Source of the DNA: Betaproteobacteria bacterium SCN1
GTDB taxonomy: Bacteria; Pseudomonadota; Gammaproteobacteria; Burkholderiales; Thiobacillaceae
Direction: 5' to 3'
NCBI GenBank assembly: GCA_008923315.1
Contig: WBSF01000009.1
Coordinates: forward strand, 62,001 to 126,000
DNA length: 64,000 nt
Below the pieces are notes generated by a model that saw only the letters and a program-made list of their open reading frames with translations, was not told where the DNA came from and ran no database searches. Positions 28,298 to 37,868 of the stretch are shown piece by piece; the stretch's first letter is position 1; each line of letters opens with the position of its first letter. A program made the position numbers and the translations under genes.

Positions 28298-29906
28298 TCA
28301 GCCCGGCCCGCGGGCCGGCGCGGCATACCAGTCGGTTTCGGCCACCCGCTTGGGCGCAGCCGGATCGGCCTCGTAGTGAGGCGACATGATCTGCACGCCG
28401 TGACGGTTGAAGGCATCCTGGATGGCGGCGTGCAGATCGCTTGCCACCCGGGCGCGCGTGGCCGGTACGTCGGCGCCGACGTGCACCACCAGCTTGTAGG
28501 CGACGTAGAAATCCGACAAGGCCGTCTGCACCACATAAGGCGCCGGTGTTTCCATGATCTCGGGAATGGTCTGCGCCGCCTCGGCCAGCATGGCATGGAC
28601 CTGCCGCCAGGGCGTGTCGTAGCCGATGGTCACCGTGGTATCGAGTACGTAGCGGCCCCCCTCGGTCGCCCGCGAGAAATTGCGCGTCACGTTGCCGAGC
28701 ACGACGGCGTTGGGAATTGCGATTTCCTCGCCCAGGCCGGTGCGCAGGCGCGTGACGAACAGGCTCACCTCGGAGACCGTGCCTTCGCATTCCTGGATGC
28801 GCACGTATTCGCCCTGCTTCAGCGCGTAGGTGTAGACGATGAGTATGCCGCTCGCGATCTGGCTGACGACGCTGGCCGCCCCGATCGACACCATCAGGCC
28901 GAGCATGACCGACAGGCCGCGGAAGGCTTCGGTGTGCGAGCCCGGCAGGTAGGGGTAGGCCATCGCCAGCGCGAACAGCCAGAGCGCCGCGTTGACGATG
29001 CGCCGCGTCGCGGGCGCGGTATGCGCGTTGAGGCCGGGCCGGTCGGCGGGCCGGGCGGCCACGCTGGCGAAGTATTCCCCGGACAACCGGGTGGCGACCC
29101 AGGCGGCGAGAAAAATCAGTGCGGCGACGAACATGCCGGGTACCGCGCCGACGGCAGCGTCCAGCGCGTCGCCGGCGAGTTCGCCCAAGGCTTGGGTCAG
29201 CCAGCTCGCTGGTGGGCCGGGTCTGCGCGAACTGGGCGAGGCTGTAGGTCAGAAAGGCGAATAGCAGCGCCAGTCCCAGCAGCCAGGTCGATATCTGGAG
29301 CAGCCGGTCGAGCAGGGCCGGGATCATGACGACCAGACGCCGGCGGAAGCGGTCGGCTGCATGATTCTGCAGTCCGCGTCGCAGTCCGGACACCACCCGC
29401 GCACGCAGCCAGCCGGCCAGCCTGATCGCCGCGGCCAGGCCCAGGATCAGCACGCCGCCTGCCGCGGCGACCCGGACGAGGGCGTCAAGCCGGGCCCGGG
29501 GATCGCGGCGCTCGCGGGATTCGGCCCAGGCTTTCTGCAGCGCGCGCGAGGCCTGGTTGGCAAGCGCTTCCGGCGTCTCGCCCGCTGCGATCGCTGCATC
29601 GCCGGGCAGCACGAGGAACAGGGGCTGGCCGTCGAGTTCGAGCTGCAGGCCGGCGGCGGTGGGCCGCACCGAGGTCCAGCCTTCGCCGCCCCGTTCGAAG
29701 GCCGTTTCGATGCGCCGCTGTGCACTGGAGGCACGCTCGGCGGCGGTGAACATGCCGGCCGGCGCACGGAACACATGGATCGTGCGCTGGCCGATCACCA
29801 GCGGGGTGGCGGGGGGCGCGCCGGCAGTCGGCGGCGGCCCGGCCTGTACGATTGCCGCGGTCAGTCCAAGAATGCTGCACAGCATATGGCGAACGAACGG
29901 CATCAT
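28298..29906 (-). pseudogene. MscS-family mechanosensitive channel gene split by one frameshift
   Basis: Two reading frames together encode one large mechanosensitive channel. The first, from the ATG at 29904-29906 (GGAG site upstream), runs as signal peptide, periplasmic domain and three or more membrane helices up to LTYSLAQFAQTRP at about 29215. The second continues in the next frame as PASWLTQALGELAGDAL. It goes on through the MscS pore helix and beta domain (SIGAASVVSQIASGILIVYTY, EGTVSEVSLFVTRLRT, IPNAVVLGNVTRNFSR) to the stop at 28298. One extra base near 29213 accounts for the break. Both halves keep good coding character, so this is a recent mutation or a sequencing error. The intact protein would have about 535 residues. 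Confidence 0.8.
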
Positions 29907-30110
29907 GGGGGGCTCCCGGAGTGCGCCGATACTACGGCGGGCGTCGCTTTTTGCGCACCATGCCATGCCGGCGAATGGCCGGCAAGCGGACGGGCGGTAC
30001 ACATTTTTGCATTCGCCGGTTTGTCGCCCCAGGGCCAGGCGATATAGTTAGACCATGGTTGGACAACGCGCGTACAAAGACGGCGGTCACCCGCCCCACC
30101 TGGAGATGTC

Positions 30111-33100
30111 ATGCTGGCACGCATCCTGAAAATCCTGCTGAGTCTGCCTTTTCTGGTCGTGGCCGGCCTCTTCGGCGTCTACCTGCTGTTCGGCTTCTTC
30201 CTCGTCAACCCGCTGGCGCAGAAGCTGCTGCCCTGGGTCGGCGAAACGAAACTGGCCAGCAAGCTGTCGGCGCAGGAGGTGAAGTTCAACCCGCTCAGCC
30301 TGGAACTCGAAGTGCGCGGCCTGAAACTCGCCGAGCCCAACGATGCGCCGCTTGCCGGCTTCGAACGGCTCTATGTCAATCTGGGCACTAACGGCCTGTT
30401 CCGCTGGGCCTGGCGCGTCCAGGACATCCAGCTCGACAGGCCGGCGGCCACGTTTGCGGTGCAGCCCGGTGGCCGGCTCAACTGGCAGGGGCTGATCGAC
30501 AAGCTCAACGAGGACAAGTCGCCGCCTTCGGACACGATCGCGCGCGTACTGATCGATCACGTCAAGATCACGGAGGGCGATATCGACTACACCGATGCCA
30601 ACCGCCCGGGCAAGCCGTTCAGGCTGGCCCTGCGGCCGCTGGGCATCGAGCTGGACGGCCTCTCCACCCTGCCCGAGGACCGCGGCGATTACCTGATCGC
30701 GGCGAAGCTGCCGGAGCAGGGCGGCACGCTCAAATGGAAGGGCGACATTGCGCTCAATCCGGTGGCCTCCAGCGGCACGCTCGGCCTTGAAGGCGTACAA
30801 CTCGCCAAACTGCTGCGCGTGATCAAGAGCCCGCGCAAGTTCGACATTCCCTCGGGTACGCTCGCGGCTGGACTGAACTACCGGTTCGCCATGGTGCGCG
30901 GCCAAGACGGCGAGGACGCGCCCTGGGTGCGCGTGAACGGTGCCAACCTGATCGTGCAGACGCTGGCGGTGGGGCCGCGCGACGGCGGCGACCCGGTGCT
31001 GCAGCTGGCGGAAGCGCGTATCGACAACGCCAACTTCGACCTTGCTTCGCAGCGCGTCGATGTGGGGCGCGTGCATCTGTCCGGCGGCAGGCTGGCGGCC
31101 ACGCGGGCGGCGAATGGCACGCTCGACTGGCAAACGCTGTTCGCGCCCGACGACACGGCGGTAGCCGGCGATGCCGCCGGGGAGCATGCGAAACCGCCCG
31201 TCGCCGCACCGGCGGCGGATGCCCCCGCCGAATCCGCAGCCGGCCGGCCGGCCGCACCTGCGCCGGCCTGGAAGATCGCCGTGCGCGAGATCGGACTCGA
31301 AGACTGGTCGGCACGCTATACCGACCGGGGGTTCGCAACGCCGCTCGGGGTGAGCGTCGACGGCTTCGGGCTGACGGCGGCGCTGGCCGGCGAGGTCGGT
31401 GCGACGCCCGACATCGCGGTCGGGCCGGTCAACGCCGCGCTGGGGCCGGTGCGCGTGAGTTCGGGCGGGCGCGAAGTGGCCATGCTCGCGCGCGCGGCCC
31501 TGAACAATGCCGGTCTCAAGCTGGCCGAACGCCAGCTCGATATCGAAGCGGTCGAACTGTCCGGCGCGCGGACCGAAGTGCGGCTGGATAAGAACAAGGC
31601 GCTCAACTGGAACGCGATCCTCAAGCCGGCTCCCGGCGCCGCTGCGCCCGCGCCGGCCAGGCCGGCTGGCAAAACGGCGGACGACAAGCCCTTCGGCCTG
31701 AAACTCGCCCGGCTGGCCGTCGACGGCGTGGACGTCGCCGTCGTCGACGAATCGCCGGCCAAACCGATGCGGCTCGACGTGGCGAGGGGTTTTGTCACGC
31801 TGCGCGACCTGAGCCTCGATCTCGGCAAGGCCGTGCCGGTGGAAGCGGGCTTCGCACTGAAACAGGGGGGCAGCTTCAATGCCCAGGGCAGCGTGGTGCC
31901 GGGCAAGCCCTCGGGCCGGCTCGATCTGCGCCTGACCGGGCTGTCGCTCAAGCCCTTCGCGCCCTATGTCAACCAGTTCGCGCGGCTCGATCTGCAGTCC
32001 GGCGCCGCCGCCACGCACGGCAAGCTGGTGTTCGGCCCCGGCAAGGCGGGCACGCGGGTGGATTACGACGGCGGCTTTGCGGTGGACGACCTCGCCATCA
32101 CCGAGGAAGACACGGGCGAGGCCTTCCTGGGCTGGAAGAAACTGTCGTCGGATTCGCTCGATCTCGCGCTCGCCCCCGATCATCTGCGTATGCGCGAACT
32201 CGTCGCACAGCATCCTTTCGGCAAGGTCATCATCTTCGAGGACAAATCGATCAACCTGAAGCGCATCCTGCGCAGTACGCCGGAGACCGGACCGGACACG
32301 GCGGTGGCGGAAACGGCCGCGCCAAAACCCGCTGCGCCGAAACCCGCCGAGCCGGCCTTTCCCGTTGCCATCGAGCGCGTGCGCATCGTCGGCGCCAACG
32401 CCGAATTTGCCGATCTGTCGCTCACGCCGCAGTTCGGGACGCGCATGCACGATCTGTCCGGCGTGATCACCGGGCTGTCGACCGACGCCCGGACCACCGC
32501 GCAGGTGGAGCTGGACGGCAAGGTGGACGACTACGGTTCGGCGCGCGTGCGCGGTTCGATCCAGCCCTTCCAGGCAACCGAATTCACCGATCTCACGCTG
32601 GCGTTCCGCAATCTGGAGATGGCGAATCTCACGCCGTATTCGGGCAAGTTCGCCGGTCGCCGCATCGATTCCGGCCGGCTGTCGGTCGATCTCGAATACA
32701 AGATCAAGCAGCGTCAGCTCGCCGGCGAAAACAAGTTCATCGTCAACAAGCTCCGGCTGGGCGAACGGGTGGAGAGTCCGGACGCGATGAATCTGCCGCT
32801 CGATCTGGCCATCGCCCTGCTGGAGGACAGCAACGGCATCATCGACCTCGATCTGCCGGTGTCCGGCAATCTGGACGATCCGCAGTTCAGCTACGGAAAA
32901 ATCGTCTGGAAGGCCATCGTCAACGTACTTACCAAGCTTGTCACCGCGCCGTTCCGCGCACTGGGCAGTCTGCTCGGCGTGAATACGGAAAAACTCGAGG
33001 CCATCGGCTTCGACCCGGGCAGCAGCGCGCTGCTGCCGCCGGAACAGGAAAAACTCAAGACCCTGTCCGAGGCGCTGGCCAAGCGGCCCGCGCTGACGCT

Positions 33101-33671
33101 GACGCTGGTCCCGGGCTACGATCCGGAGGCCGACCGGCACGCCCTGCAGGTCGAGACGATGCGTCGCGAGGCGGCTGCAGTGGCGGGCATCAAGCTCGCG
33201 CCCGGCGAAGCGCCCGGCCCGGTCGACGTGAACAACTACAGGATCCAGACCTGGCTGGAGGATCGCTACGCCGCCAGCGCGGGCAAGGCGGCCTATCAGA
33301 CGCTGCGCGCCGGCTTCCAGGACAAGAACACCGGGGCGGGCGCACGCATCATGGAAAGCGAGGCGATCGAGCGGCTCGCCCGCCGTTTCAAGACGCGCGA
33401 TGAAGGCCCTGCGTCGGCGTTCCATGCCGAATTGCTGGCACGGCTGACCCGGGAGGTGAAGATCGGCGACGACGCGCTGACGAAGCTGGCGCAGGCGCGC
33501 GGGCAGGCGATGCGCGATGCGCTGGTCAAACTGGGGATGGACACTGGGCGTGTGGGCATCGGCGCGCCGGAACCCCAGGCGCTGAAGGATCGTTTCGTCG
33601 GCAGCAAGATGACGCTGGGTGCGGGCAAGACGCCGTCCGCCCCCGCGGATGCGGCGCCGAAGCCGCAGTAA
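30111..33671 (+). CDS. DUF748 (AsmA-like) large envelope protein
   Basis: 1186-residue protein with one N-terminal membrane helix (ILLSLPFLVVAGLFGVYLLFGFFLV) and a long, repetitive beta-rich periplasmic part. DUF748 blocks include QEVKFNPLSLELEVRGLKLAEP, VLIDHVKITEGDIDY and repeats of the LRMRELVAQHPFGKV type. Low-complexity Ala/Pro linkers sit near residues 360-390, 510-530 and 725-750. The C-terminal ~200 residues (IGFDPGSSALLPPEQEKLKTLSEAL) resemble an OmpA-like peptidoglycan-binding segment. AsmA-like proteins are thought to bridge the membranes for lipid transport, so a role in envelope homeostasis is inferred. A strong hairpin follows the stop. Confidence 0.9.
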   Translation: MLARILKILLSLPFLVVAGLFGVYLLFGFFLVNPLAQKLLPWVGETKLASKLSAQEVKFNPLSLELEVRGLKLAEPNDAPLAGFERLYVNLGTNGLFRWAWRVQDIQLDRPAATFAVQPGGRLNWQGLIDKLNEDKSPPSDTIARVLIDHVKITEGDIDYTDANRPGKPFRLALRPLGIELDGLSTLPEDRGDYLIAAKLPEQGGTLKWKGDIALNPVASSGTLGLEGVQLAKLLRVIKSPRKFDIPSGTLAAGLNYRFAMVRGQDGEDAPWVRVNGANLIVQTLAVGPRDGGDPVLQLAEARIDNANFDLASQRVDVGRVHLSGGRLAATRAANGTLDWQTLFAPDDTAVAGDAAGEHAKPPVAAPAADAPAESAAGRPAAPAPAWKIAVREIGLEDWSARYTDRGFATPLGVSVDGFGLTAALAGEVGATPDIAVGPVNAALGPVRVSSGGREVAMLARAALNNAGLKLAERQLDIEAVELSGARTEVRLDKNKALNWNAILKPAPGAAAPAPARPAGKTADDKPFGLKLARLAVDGVDVAVVDESPAKPMRLDVARGFVTLRDLSLDLGKAVPVEAGFALKQGGSFNAQGSVVPGKPSGRLDLRLTGLSLKPFAPYVNQFARLDLQSGAAATHGKLVFGPGKAGTRVDYDGGFAVDDLAITEEDTGEAFLGWKKLSSDSLDLALAPDHLRMRELVAQHPFGKVIIFEDKSINLKRILRSTPETGPDTAVAETAAPKPAAPKPAEPAFPVAIERVRIVGANAEFADLSLTPQFGTRMHDLSGVITGLSTDARTTAQVELDGKVDDYGSARVRGSIQPFQATEFTDLTLAFRNLEMANLTPYSGKFAGRRIDSGRLSVDLEYKIKQRQLAGENKFIVNKLRLGERVESPDAMNLPLDLAIALLEDSNGIIDLDLPVSGNLDDPQFSYGKIVWKAIVNVLTKLVTAPFRALGSLLGVNTEKLEAIGFDPGSSALLPPEQEKLKTLSEALAKRPALTLTLVPGYDPEADRHALQVETMRREAAAVAGIKLAPGEAPGPVDVNNYRIQTWLEDRYAASAGKAAYQTLRAGFQDKNTGAGARIMESEAIERLARRFKTRDEGPASAFHAELLARLTREVKIGDDALTKLAQARGQAMRDALVKLGMDTGRVGIGAPEPQALKDRFVGSKMTLGAGKTPSAPADAAPKPQ

Positions 33672-33673
33672 AG

Positions 33674-33702
33674 ACCGTCCGGCGGGCGCCCCGCCGGACG
33701 GT
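33674..33702 (+). terminator. strong GC-rich hairpin after the DUF748 gene
   Basis: A 13-bp perfect inverted repeat with a 3-base loop starts 3 bp after the DUF748 stop and lies 28 bp before the next gene. No U-tract follows, so it is either a non-canonical terminator or a 3'-end stabilising structure. Confidence 0.55.
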
Positions 33703-33729
33703 GCCGACATTCACCCCTGGGCTTCTCCC

Positions 33730-34530
33730 ATGCGTTTTCGCCGCATCCGCATTCTGATCCTGCTGAGCCTGCTGGTTGCCGCAGCCGGATCGACCTGGCT
33801 CGAACAGTGGATCGCGCGTGGCTGGCGCATGCCGCTCGAGGTGGAACTGGTGCCGATCAACGGCGACGGTTCGGCTCAGACGCACGCGCGGATCGCTGCG
33901 CTCGATGTGGCCGATTTCGCCGACATCGATACTTTCCTGCGGCGCGAGACAGCGCGCTACGGCGTGGCGATACCGCAGGCGATGCAACTGCGGCTGATGC
34001 CCGAATCGCGTGCGATTCCGCCCGTGCCGCCGCGCGGCGGCAACGTCCTTGCGACCGTGTGGTGGAGCTTGAAGCTGAGGCTCTGGGTCTACCGTCAGTC
34101 CGGTCACTGGCTGCCGCAGTTCGGCACCGTCAAGCTTTTCGTGCTGTATCACGCGCCGGAAGACGGCGTGGCACTGGAACATTCGCTCGGCCTGCAGAAG
34201 GGACTGATCGGTGTGGTCCATGCCTTTGCCGATCCGCGTCAGGACAGCCAGAACAATGTCGTCATCGCACACGAGCTGCTGCATACGCTGGGCGCGACGG
34301 ACAAGTACGGCCCGGGCGGTTATCCGGTCTACCCGGACGGCGTGGCGGATGCCTCGCTGGGCGAGGGCATGCCGCAGCGCGAAGCGGAGATCATGGCGGG
34401 GCGCTATGTGAATGCCGCGGGCCGGCTGGTCATGCCGCTCAGCCTGGCGCAATGCGTGATCGGCGCGAAGACCGCGCGCGAGATCAATCTCGATGCCGCC
34501 TTCGCACGCCGCTTCGGCGGCGCGCGCTGA
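33730..34530 (+). CDS. membrane-anchored zincin-like metallopeptidase, family not recognised
   Basis: 266-residue protein with an N-terminal membrane anchor (RILILLSLLVAAAGS) and a predicted periplasmic domain. The motif HELLHTLGATD at about residues 181-191 matches HExxHxxGxxD, a metzincin-type zinc site with Asp as the third ligand, as described for snapalysin (M7). Upstream of it, VKLFVLYHAPEDG and HAFADPRQDSQNNVVIA form the strands and helix expected before such a helix. Substrate and partner are unknown. I chose the ATG at 33730, since the open frame before it is hairpin and intergenic sequence. Its stop abuts the convergent mog gene with no spacer. Confidence 0.72.
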   Translation: MRFRRIRILILLSLLVAAAGSTWLEQWIARGWRMPLEVELVPINGDGSAQTHARIAALDVADFADIDTFLRRETARYGVAIPQAMQLRLMPESRAIPPVPPRGGNVLATVWWSLKLRLWVYRQSGHWLPQFGTVKLFVLYHAPEDGVALEHSLGLQKGLIGVVHAFADPRQDSQNNVVIAHELLHTLGATDKYGPGGYPVYPDGVADASLGEGMPQREAEIMAGRYVNAAGRLVMPLSLAQCVIGAKTAREINLDAAFARRFGGAR

Positions 34531-35079
34531 CTATTTGCGCAGCGCCGACTTGGGCCGGAACACCGTGACGGTCTCCGGCCGCGCTTCCAGGTAGGGGCCG
34601 CCGATCAGATCGATGCAGTAGGGCACGGCGGCGAAGATGCCGTCGAGCGTTTCCTTGATCGCCTTGGGCTGGCCGGGCAGGTTGAGGATGAGGCAGCCGC
34701 CGCGCGTGACGCCGACCTGGCGCGAGAGGATCGCGGTCGGCACGTATTTCAGCGAGACCGCGCGCATGGCTTCGCCGAAACCGGGCAGCACCTTGTGCGC
34801 CACCGCGAGCGTCGCCTCGGGGGTGACGTCGCGCGGTGCGGGGCCGGTGCCGCCGGTGGTCAGCACCAGTGCGCACCGCGCCGTGTCGGCCAGTTCGATC
34901 AGTGTGGATTCGATCTGCGACTGTTCGTCGGGGATCAGCCGGGCGACGTACTCGACCGGGTTTTCGAGCGTTTCGCCGAACCAGGCCTGGAGCGCGGGCA
35001 CCCCCTGGTCCTCGTAGACGCCCTGGCTTGCGCGGTCGCTGATGGAAACCAGGCCGATGCGAACGGAATCGTGTGTCAT
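34531..35079 (-). CDS. mog: molybdenum cofactor biosynthesis protein (MogA/MoaB family)
   Basis: Activates molybdopterin by adenylylation before molybdenum insertion, or is a close MoaB homologue. The 182-residue protein has the family core: IGLVSISDRASQGVYEDQG at the start, LIPDEQSQIESTLIELAD, the LVLTTGGTGPAPRDVTPEAT nucleotide-binding motif, and RGGCLILNLPGQPKAIKETL. I chose the ATG at 35077-35079, which precedes the conserved first strand by seven residues. Whether it is MogA or MoaB cannot be settled by eye, but the length is closer to MogA. Confidence 0.9.
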   Translation of the reverse strand: MTHDSVRIGLVSISDRASQGVYEDQGVPALQAWFGETLENPVEYVARLIPDEQSQIESTLIELADTARCALVLTTGGTGPAPRDVTPEATLAVAHKVLPGFGEAMRAVSLKYVPTAILSRQVGVTRGGCLILNLPGQPKAIKETLDGIFAAVPYCIDLIGGPYLEARPETVTVFRPKSALRK

Positions 35080-35151
35080 ATGGTCGGAAAGGAGGATTGC
35101 GAAGGCCTCCGAATTTATCAGAATGAACCGCATTACAAGAGGAGACGTACC

Positions 35152-35640
35152 ATGAAGACCATTCTGCTCGCCGCGTTCATGGCGTGCGCCGCAGCCACAG
35201 CCTGGGCCGACCCGCCCCAGGGCTATCCTTTCGTCGACTACAACGCGGGCCTCAAGGCCGCAAAGGAAAGCGGCAAACCCATCTTTCTCTATTTCGGCCG
35301 CTACGGCTGCGCCTGGTGCGATCACACCAACAAGAAGACTTTCTCCGACGCCGGGCTCAAGGCCTTGTACAGCGACAACTACGTGCTGGTCTACGTCGAC
35401 GCCGAATCCGGCAAACGGGTCACCCTGCCCACCGGCGAGCGCATCACCGAAGCCGAGCTCGGTGTGCGGCTGAACGCGTTCGCCACACCGCTCTTCGTCT
35501 ACCTCACGCCGCAGGGCGAGAAAATCGTGCAAATCCCCGGCTTCAAGACCGTGCAGGATTTCCGCGACTACGACCGCTACGTGCGCGGCGGTTTCTACAA
35601 GAAGCAGACCCTGCTCGAATTCCTGGGCGGCAAGTCGTGA
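35152..35640 (+). CDS. secreted thioredoxin-like protein
   Basis: 162-residue protein with a signal peptide (ILLAAFMACAAATAWA) and a thioredoxin-fold domain. The redox motif CAWC is at about residues 57-60, in FLYFGRYGCAWCDHTNKKTF. The cis-proline equivalent lies in NAFATPLFVYL. It is probably a periplasmic thiol-disulfide or thioredoxin-related (SoxW/DUF255-like) protein. A GAGGAG ribosome-binding site precedes the start by about 8 bases. Its stop overlaps the GTG start of the following beta-propeller gene, so the two products probably act together. Confidence 0.87.
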   Translation: MKTILLAAFMACAAATAWADPPQGYPFVDYNAGLKAAKESGKPIFLYFGRYGCAWCDHTNKKTFSDAGLKALYSDNYVLVYVDAESGKRVTLPTGERITEAELGVRLNAFATPLFVYLTPQGEKIVQIPGFKTVQDFRDYDRYVRGGFYKKQTLLEFLGGKS

Positions 35641-36815
35641 GACGCGCGGGTCTTCTTCTGCTCGCCCTGCTGGCCGGGCCCGCGCAGGCAGCCTGGCAGT
35701 GGGACGCGCCGCTCGAAGTCAGCACCGCCGTCGGTCCGGCGATTTTCCCGCATGTCGAATCCGCCAACCGCCAGGGCCTCGCAGTCGCCGGCGGCACGGT
35801 CGGGGTGGTGTGGGAAGACAATCGCAGCGGCGCACCGCGCTGTTATGTGGCATACCGGCCCGCCACCGCGCCGGCTTTCGCGGCGGAAGCGGACTTGAGC
35901 GCGGGCGAATGCTACGAACCCGCGATCGCGCCGCTCGACGGCGCGGGCCGTTTTCTCGCCGCATGGGAAGGGGACGGCGCGGTCTGGGTGCGTGCGCTGC
36001 CGGGCGGCAATCCCGTGCGCCTCAGCGTGAGTACGGCGGCGCAGGCCACGCTGGCGACGCACGGCAACCAGGCCTACGTCGCCTGGGCCGAGCAGGCCGG
36101 CCGCTTCAAGCGCATCGTCGTCGCGGCCCTGGCGGTCGACGGCGATGCGGTGGCGGTGCGCGTCATGCGCCCCATCGAAGCGGCGGCGCCGACCGACGAG
36201 CAGGCCTGGCCGGCGCTTGCGGTGACTGCCGGCGGTGACGTGGTGGCGGTCTGGGAAGATCGCCGGCACAAGCACACCGTGCCCTACGGCAGCCGCGCAT
36301 CGGCGGGCGGACTTGATTTTGCGCCGGTGGCGCGCATCAGCGACCAGAGGAGCGGCCGGGTCGACGGGCTCGGCGCAGGCCTGGGCGCGATGCGGCCGAC
36401 GCTCGCGCCCTGGGGCGCGGACGGCAGCGTGGCGGTCTGGCTCGACAAGCGCGATTTCCTGTCCGGCTACGACGTCTACGCCGCCTTCGAGGCGGACGGC
36501 CGTTTCGGCAAGAACCAGCGCGTGCAGGACAGCTTCGGCGACAACATGTCGCAATGGCATGCCAAGGTCGTCGCCCGGGGCGACCGCCTTGTGGCGGTGT
36601 GGGACGACGCGCGCGACGGCACGCCGGATGTGTGGCTGTCGACCTGGACCGGCGAAGGTTTCGGCGACAACGCCGCGGTCCCGGCCGCGGCCGGGCCGGG
36701 CGAACAGGGCGATCCGCTTGCGGCGCTCGACGGGGCCGGGGCGCTGCATGTGGTCTGGCTCGACCGTGCGGCCTCGGGTACGCGCGTGCGCTACGCGCGC
36801 GCGGTGTGGAAGTGA
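35637..36815 (+). CDS. secreted beta-propeller (BNR/sialidase-like fold) protein
   Basis: 392-residue exported protein with a signal peptide (RAGLLLLALLAGPAQA). The rest is made of about six repeats, each with a VVWEDNRSG-like Asp/Trp motif: GVVWEDNRSGAP, FLAAWEGDG, AYVAWAEQAG, VVAVWEDRRHKH, VAVWLDKRDFLSG, LVAVWDDARDGTPD, LHVVWLDRAASG. This pattern is that of sialidase-like or BNR propellers. No catalytic sialidase residues can be claimed. The GTG start overlaps the stop of the thioredoxin-like gene. Confidence 0.78.
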   Translation: MRRAGLLLLALLAGPAQAAWQWDAPLEVSTAVGPAIFPHVESANRQGLAVAGGTVGVVWEDNRSGAPRCYVAYRPATAPAFAAEADLSAGECYEPAIAPLDGAGRFLAAWEGDGAVWVRALPGGNPVRLSVSTAAQATLATHGNQAYVAWAEQAGRFKRIVVAALAVDGDAVAVRVMRPIEAAAPTDEQAWPALAVTAGGDVVAVWEDRRHKHTVPYGSRASAGGLDFAPVARISDQRSGRVDGLGAGLGAMRPTLAPWGADGSVAVWLDKRDFLSGYDVYAAFEADGRFGKNQRVQDSFGDNMSQWHAKVVARGDRLVAVWDDARDGTPDVWLSTWTGEGFGDNAAVPAAAGPGEQGDPLAALDGAGALHVVWLDRAASGTRVRYARAVWK

Positions 36816-36905
36816 TGGCCAGGCGTCAGGATGCAGGAACGGGGCGGGGTATGTACGGCTTTGCCGCGTAATGCATGCAGTGCGCCCCGCCCGAATCCTG
36901 ATCGC

Positions 36906-37868
36906 CTAAATCCAGCCGCGCTTCTTCAGCCGGCGGTGCAGGAACAGCATGCCGCCCGCCGTGGCGAGCAGGAGGACAGGGTACGCCCACGGCCATTTCA
37001 GTTCGGGCATGTAGTCGAAATTCATGCCGTAGAGGCTGAATACCACCGTCGGCAGCGCGAGCAGCGCGCCCCAGCCGGCGAGTTTCTGCACCGATTCGTT
37101 CTGCCGCACCGACAGCGAGGCGAGGTGGAACTGCATCGCGTCCGAGGTGGATTGGCGCAGGCGGTCGATAGCGCGGGAGACGCGCACGGCATGATCGTGG
37201 ATATCCCGGTAATACGCCTTCAGTTCGCGCGTCACCAGTTCGGGATGCAGGCGGATCAGGTTCTGCGTGATCTCGTGCAGCGGTTCCGCCGTGTCGCTCA
37301 GTGCGGCCAGCGCACGCTTCATTTCGTAGAGCTGCTCCAGCATGTCCCGCCCCGGCATGGTGCCGCTCATCAGCTGGCCTTCCAGAGACTGGAAACGGTC
37401 CATCATGCCTTCGATCACCGGGCGGAAGCGGTCGACGATGAGGTCGAGCACGAGATAGAGCGCGTAGGGCGCGCCGCTGCGGCCACCGTTGTTCGTGCGT
37501 TGCAGGCGTTCGCTCACGCGCTGGTAGCCCGCGCCTCCATCGTGCCGGATGGCGACGACGTAATTGGTTCCGGCGAACAGATGGGTTTCGCCGAATTCGA
37601 GCCGGCCTTCCCACAGCTGCGCGGTACGCGTGGCGATGAAAAGATGCCCTTCGTATTCCTCGAGCTTGGGACGCTGGTGTGTCGAGATGGCGTCTTCCAG
37701 GGCCAGTGCGTGCAACCCCAGTTCGTCTCCCAGCCGGGTGATCGTCCGGGTGTCGGGCGATCTGAGCTCGACCCAGAGAAAGCGGTCGCTCAGGCCGACG
37801 TGTTCGCTGATGGCGTCGAACGGAATCGTCCGGGCTTTTGCGTCCTGTATGAGCAGACAGTCGATGAT
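36906..37868 (-). CDS. corA: CorA family magnesium/cobalt transporter, apparent AUC start codon
   Basis: Membrane channel for divalent cations, 320 aa if read from 37868. The C-terminal two-helix region has the invariant YGMNFDYMPEL motif and a basic tail. The N-terminal domain has ALEDAISTHQRPKLEEYEGHLFIA. In-frame similarity to CorA continues upstream of the first TTG (37715) as IIDCLLIQDAKAR..FLWVELRSPD..LGDELGL, about 50 residues. The frame then stops at a TAG about 20 bases before. The only start that fits is ATC at 37866-37868, preceded by GGAG with 6 bases between. This is either rare AUC initiation or a lost ATG. Confidence 0.85.
   Translation of the reverse strand: MIDCLLIQDAKARTIPFDAISEHVGLSDRFLWVELRSPDTRTITRLGDELGLHALALEDAISTHQRPKLEEYEGHLFIATRTAQLWEGRLEFGETHLFAGTNYVVAIRHDGGAGYQRVSERLQRTNNGGRSGAPYALYLVLDLIVDRFRPVIEGMMDRFQSLEGQLMSGTMPGRDMLEQLYEMKRALAALSDTAEPLHEITQNLIRLHPELVTRELKAYYRDIHDHAVRVSRAIDRLRQSTSDAMQFHLASLSVRQNESVQKLAGWGALLALPTVVFSLYGMNFDYMPELKWPWAYPVLLLATAGGMLFLHRRLKKRGWI

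Noticed and set aside
26478-30002. A 1174-codon minus-strand frame read as one giant gene
   Set aside because: Only its first ~235 codons are real (N-terminal half of the mscS-type gene). The rest crosses darP and pmbA out of frame.
30087-33710. Uninterrupted 1207-codon open frame on the minus strand opposite the DUF748 gene
   Set aside because: Its translation is arginine/histidine/glycine-rich and mirrors the codon pattern of the plus-strand gene, which has clear DUF748 features and a membrane anchor. This is a GC-rich shadow frame.
36826-36905. Imperfect GGGCGGGG/CCCCGCCC repeat between the propeller and corA genes as a bidirectional terminator
   Set aside because: The arms are about 35 bases apart with mismatches and no U-tract, too weak to call.
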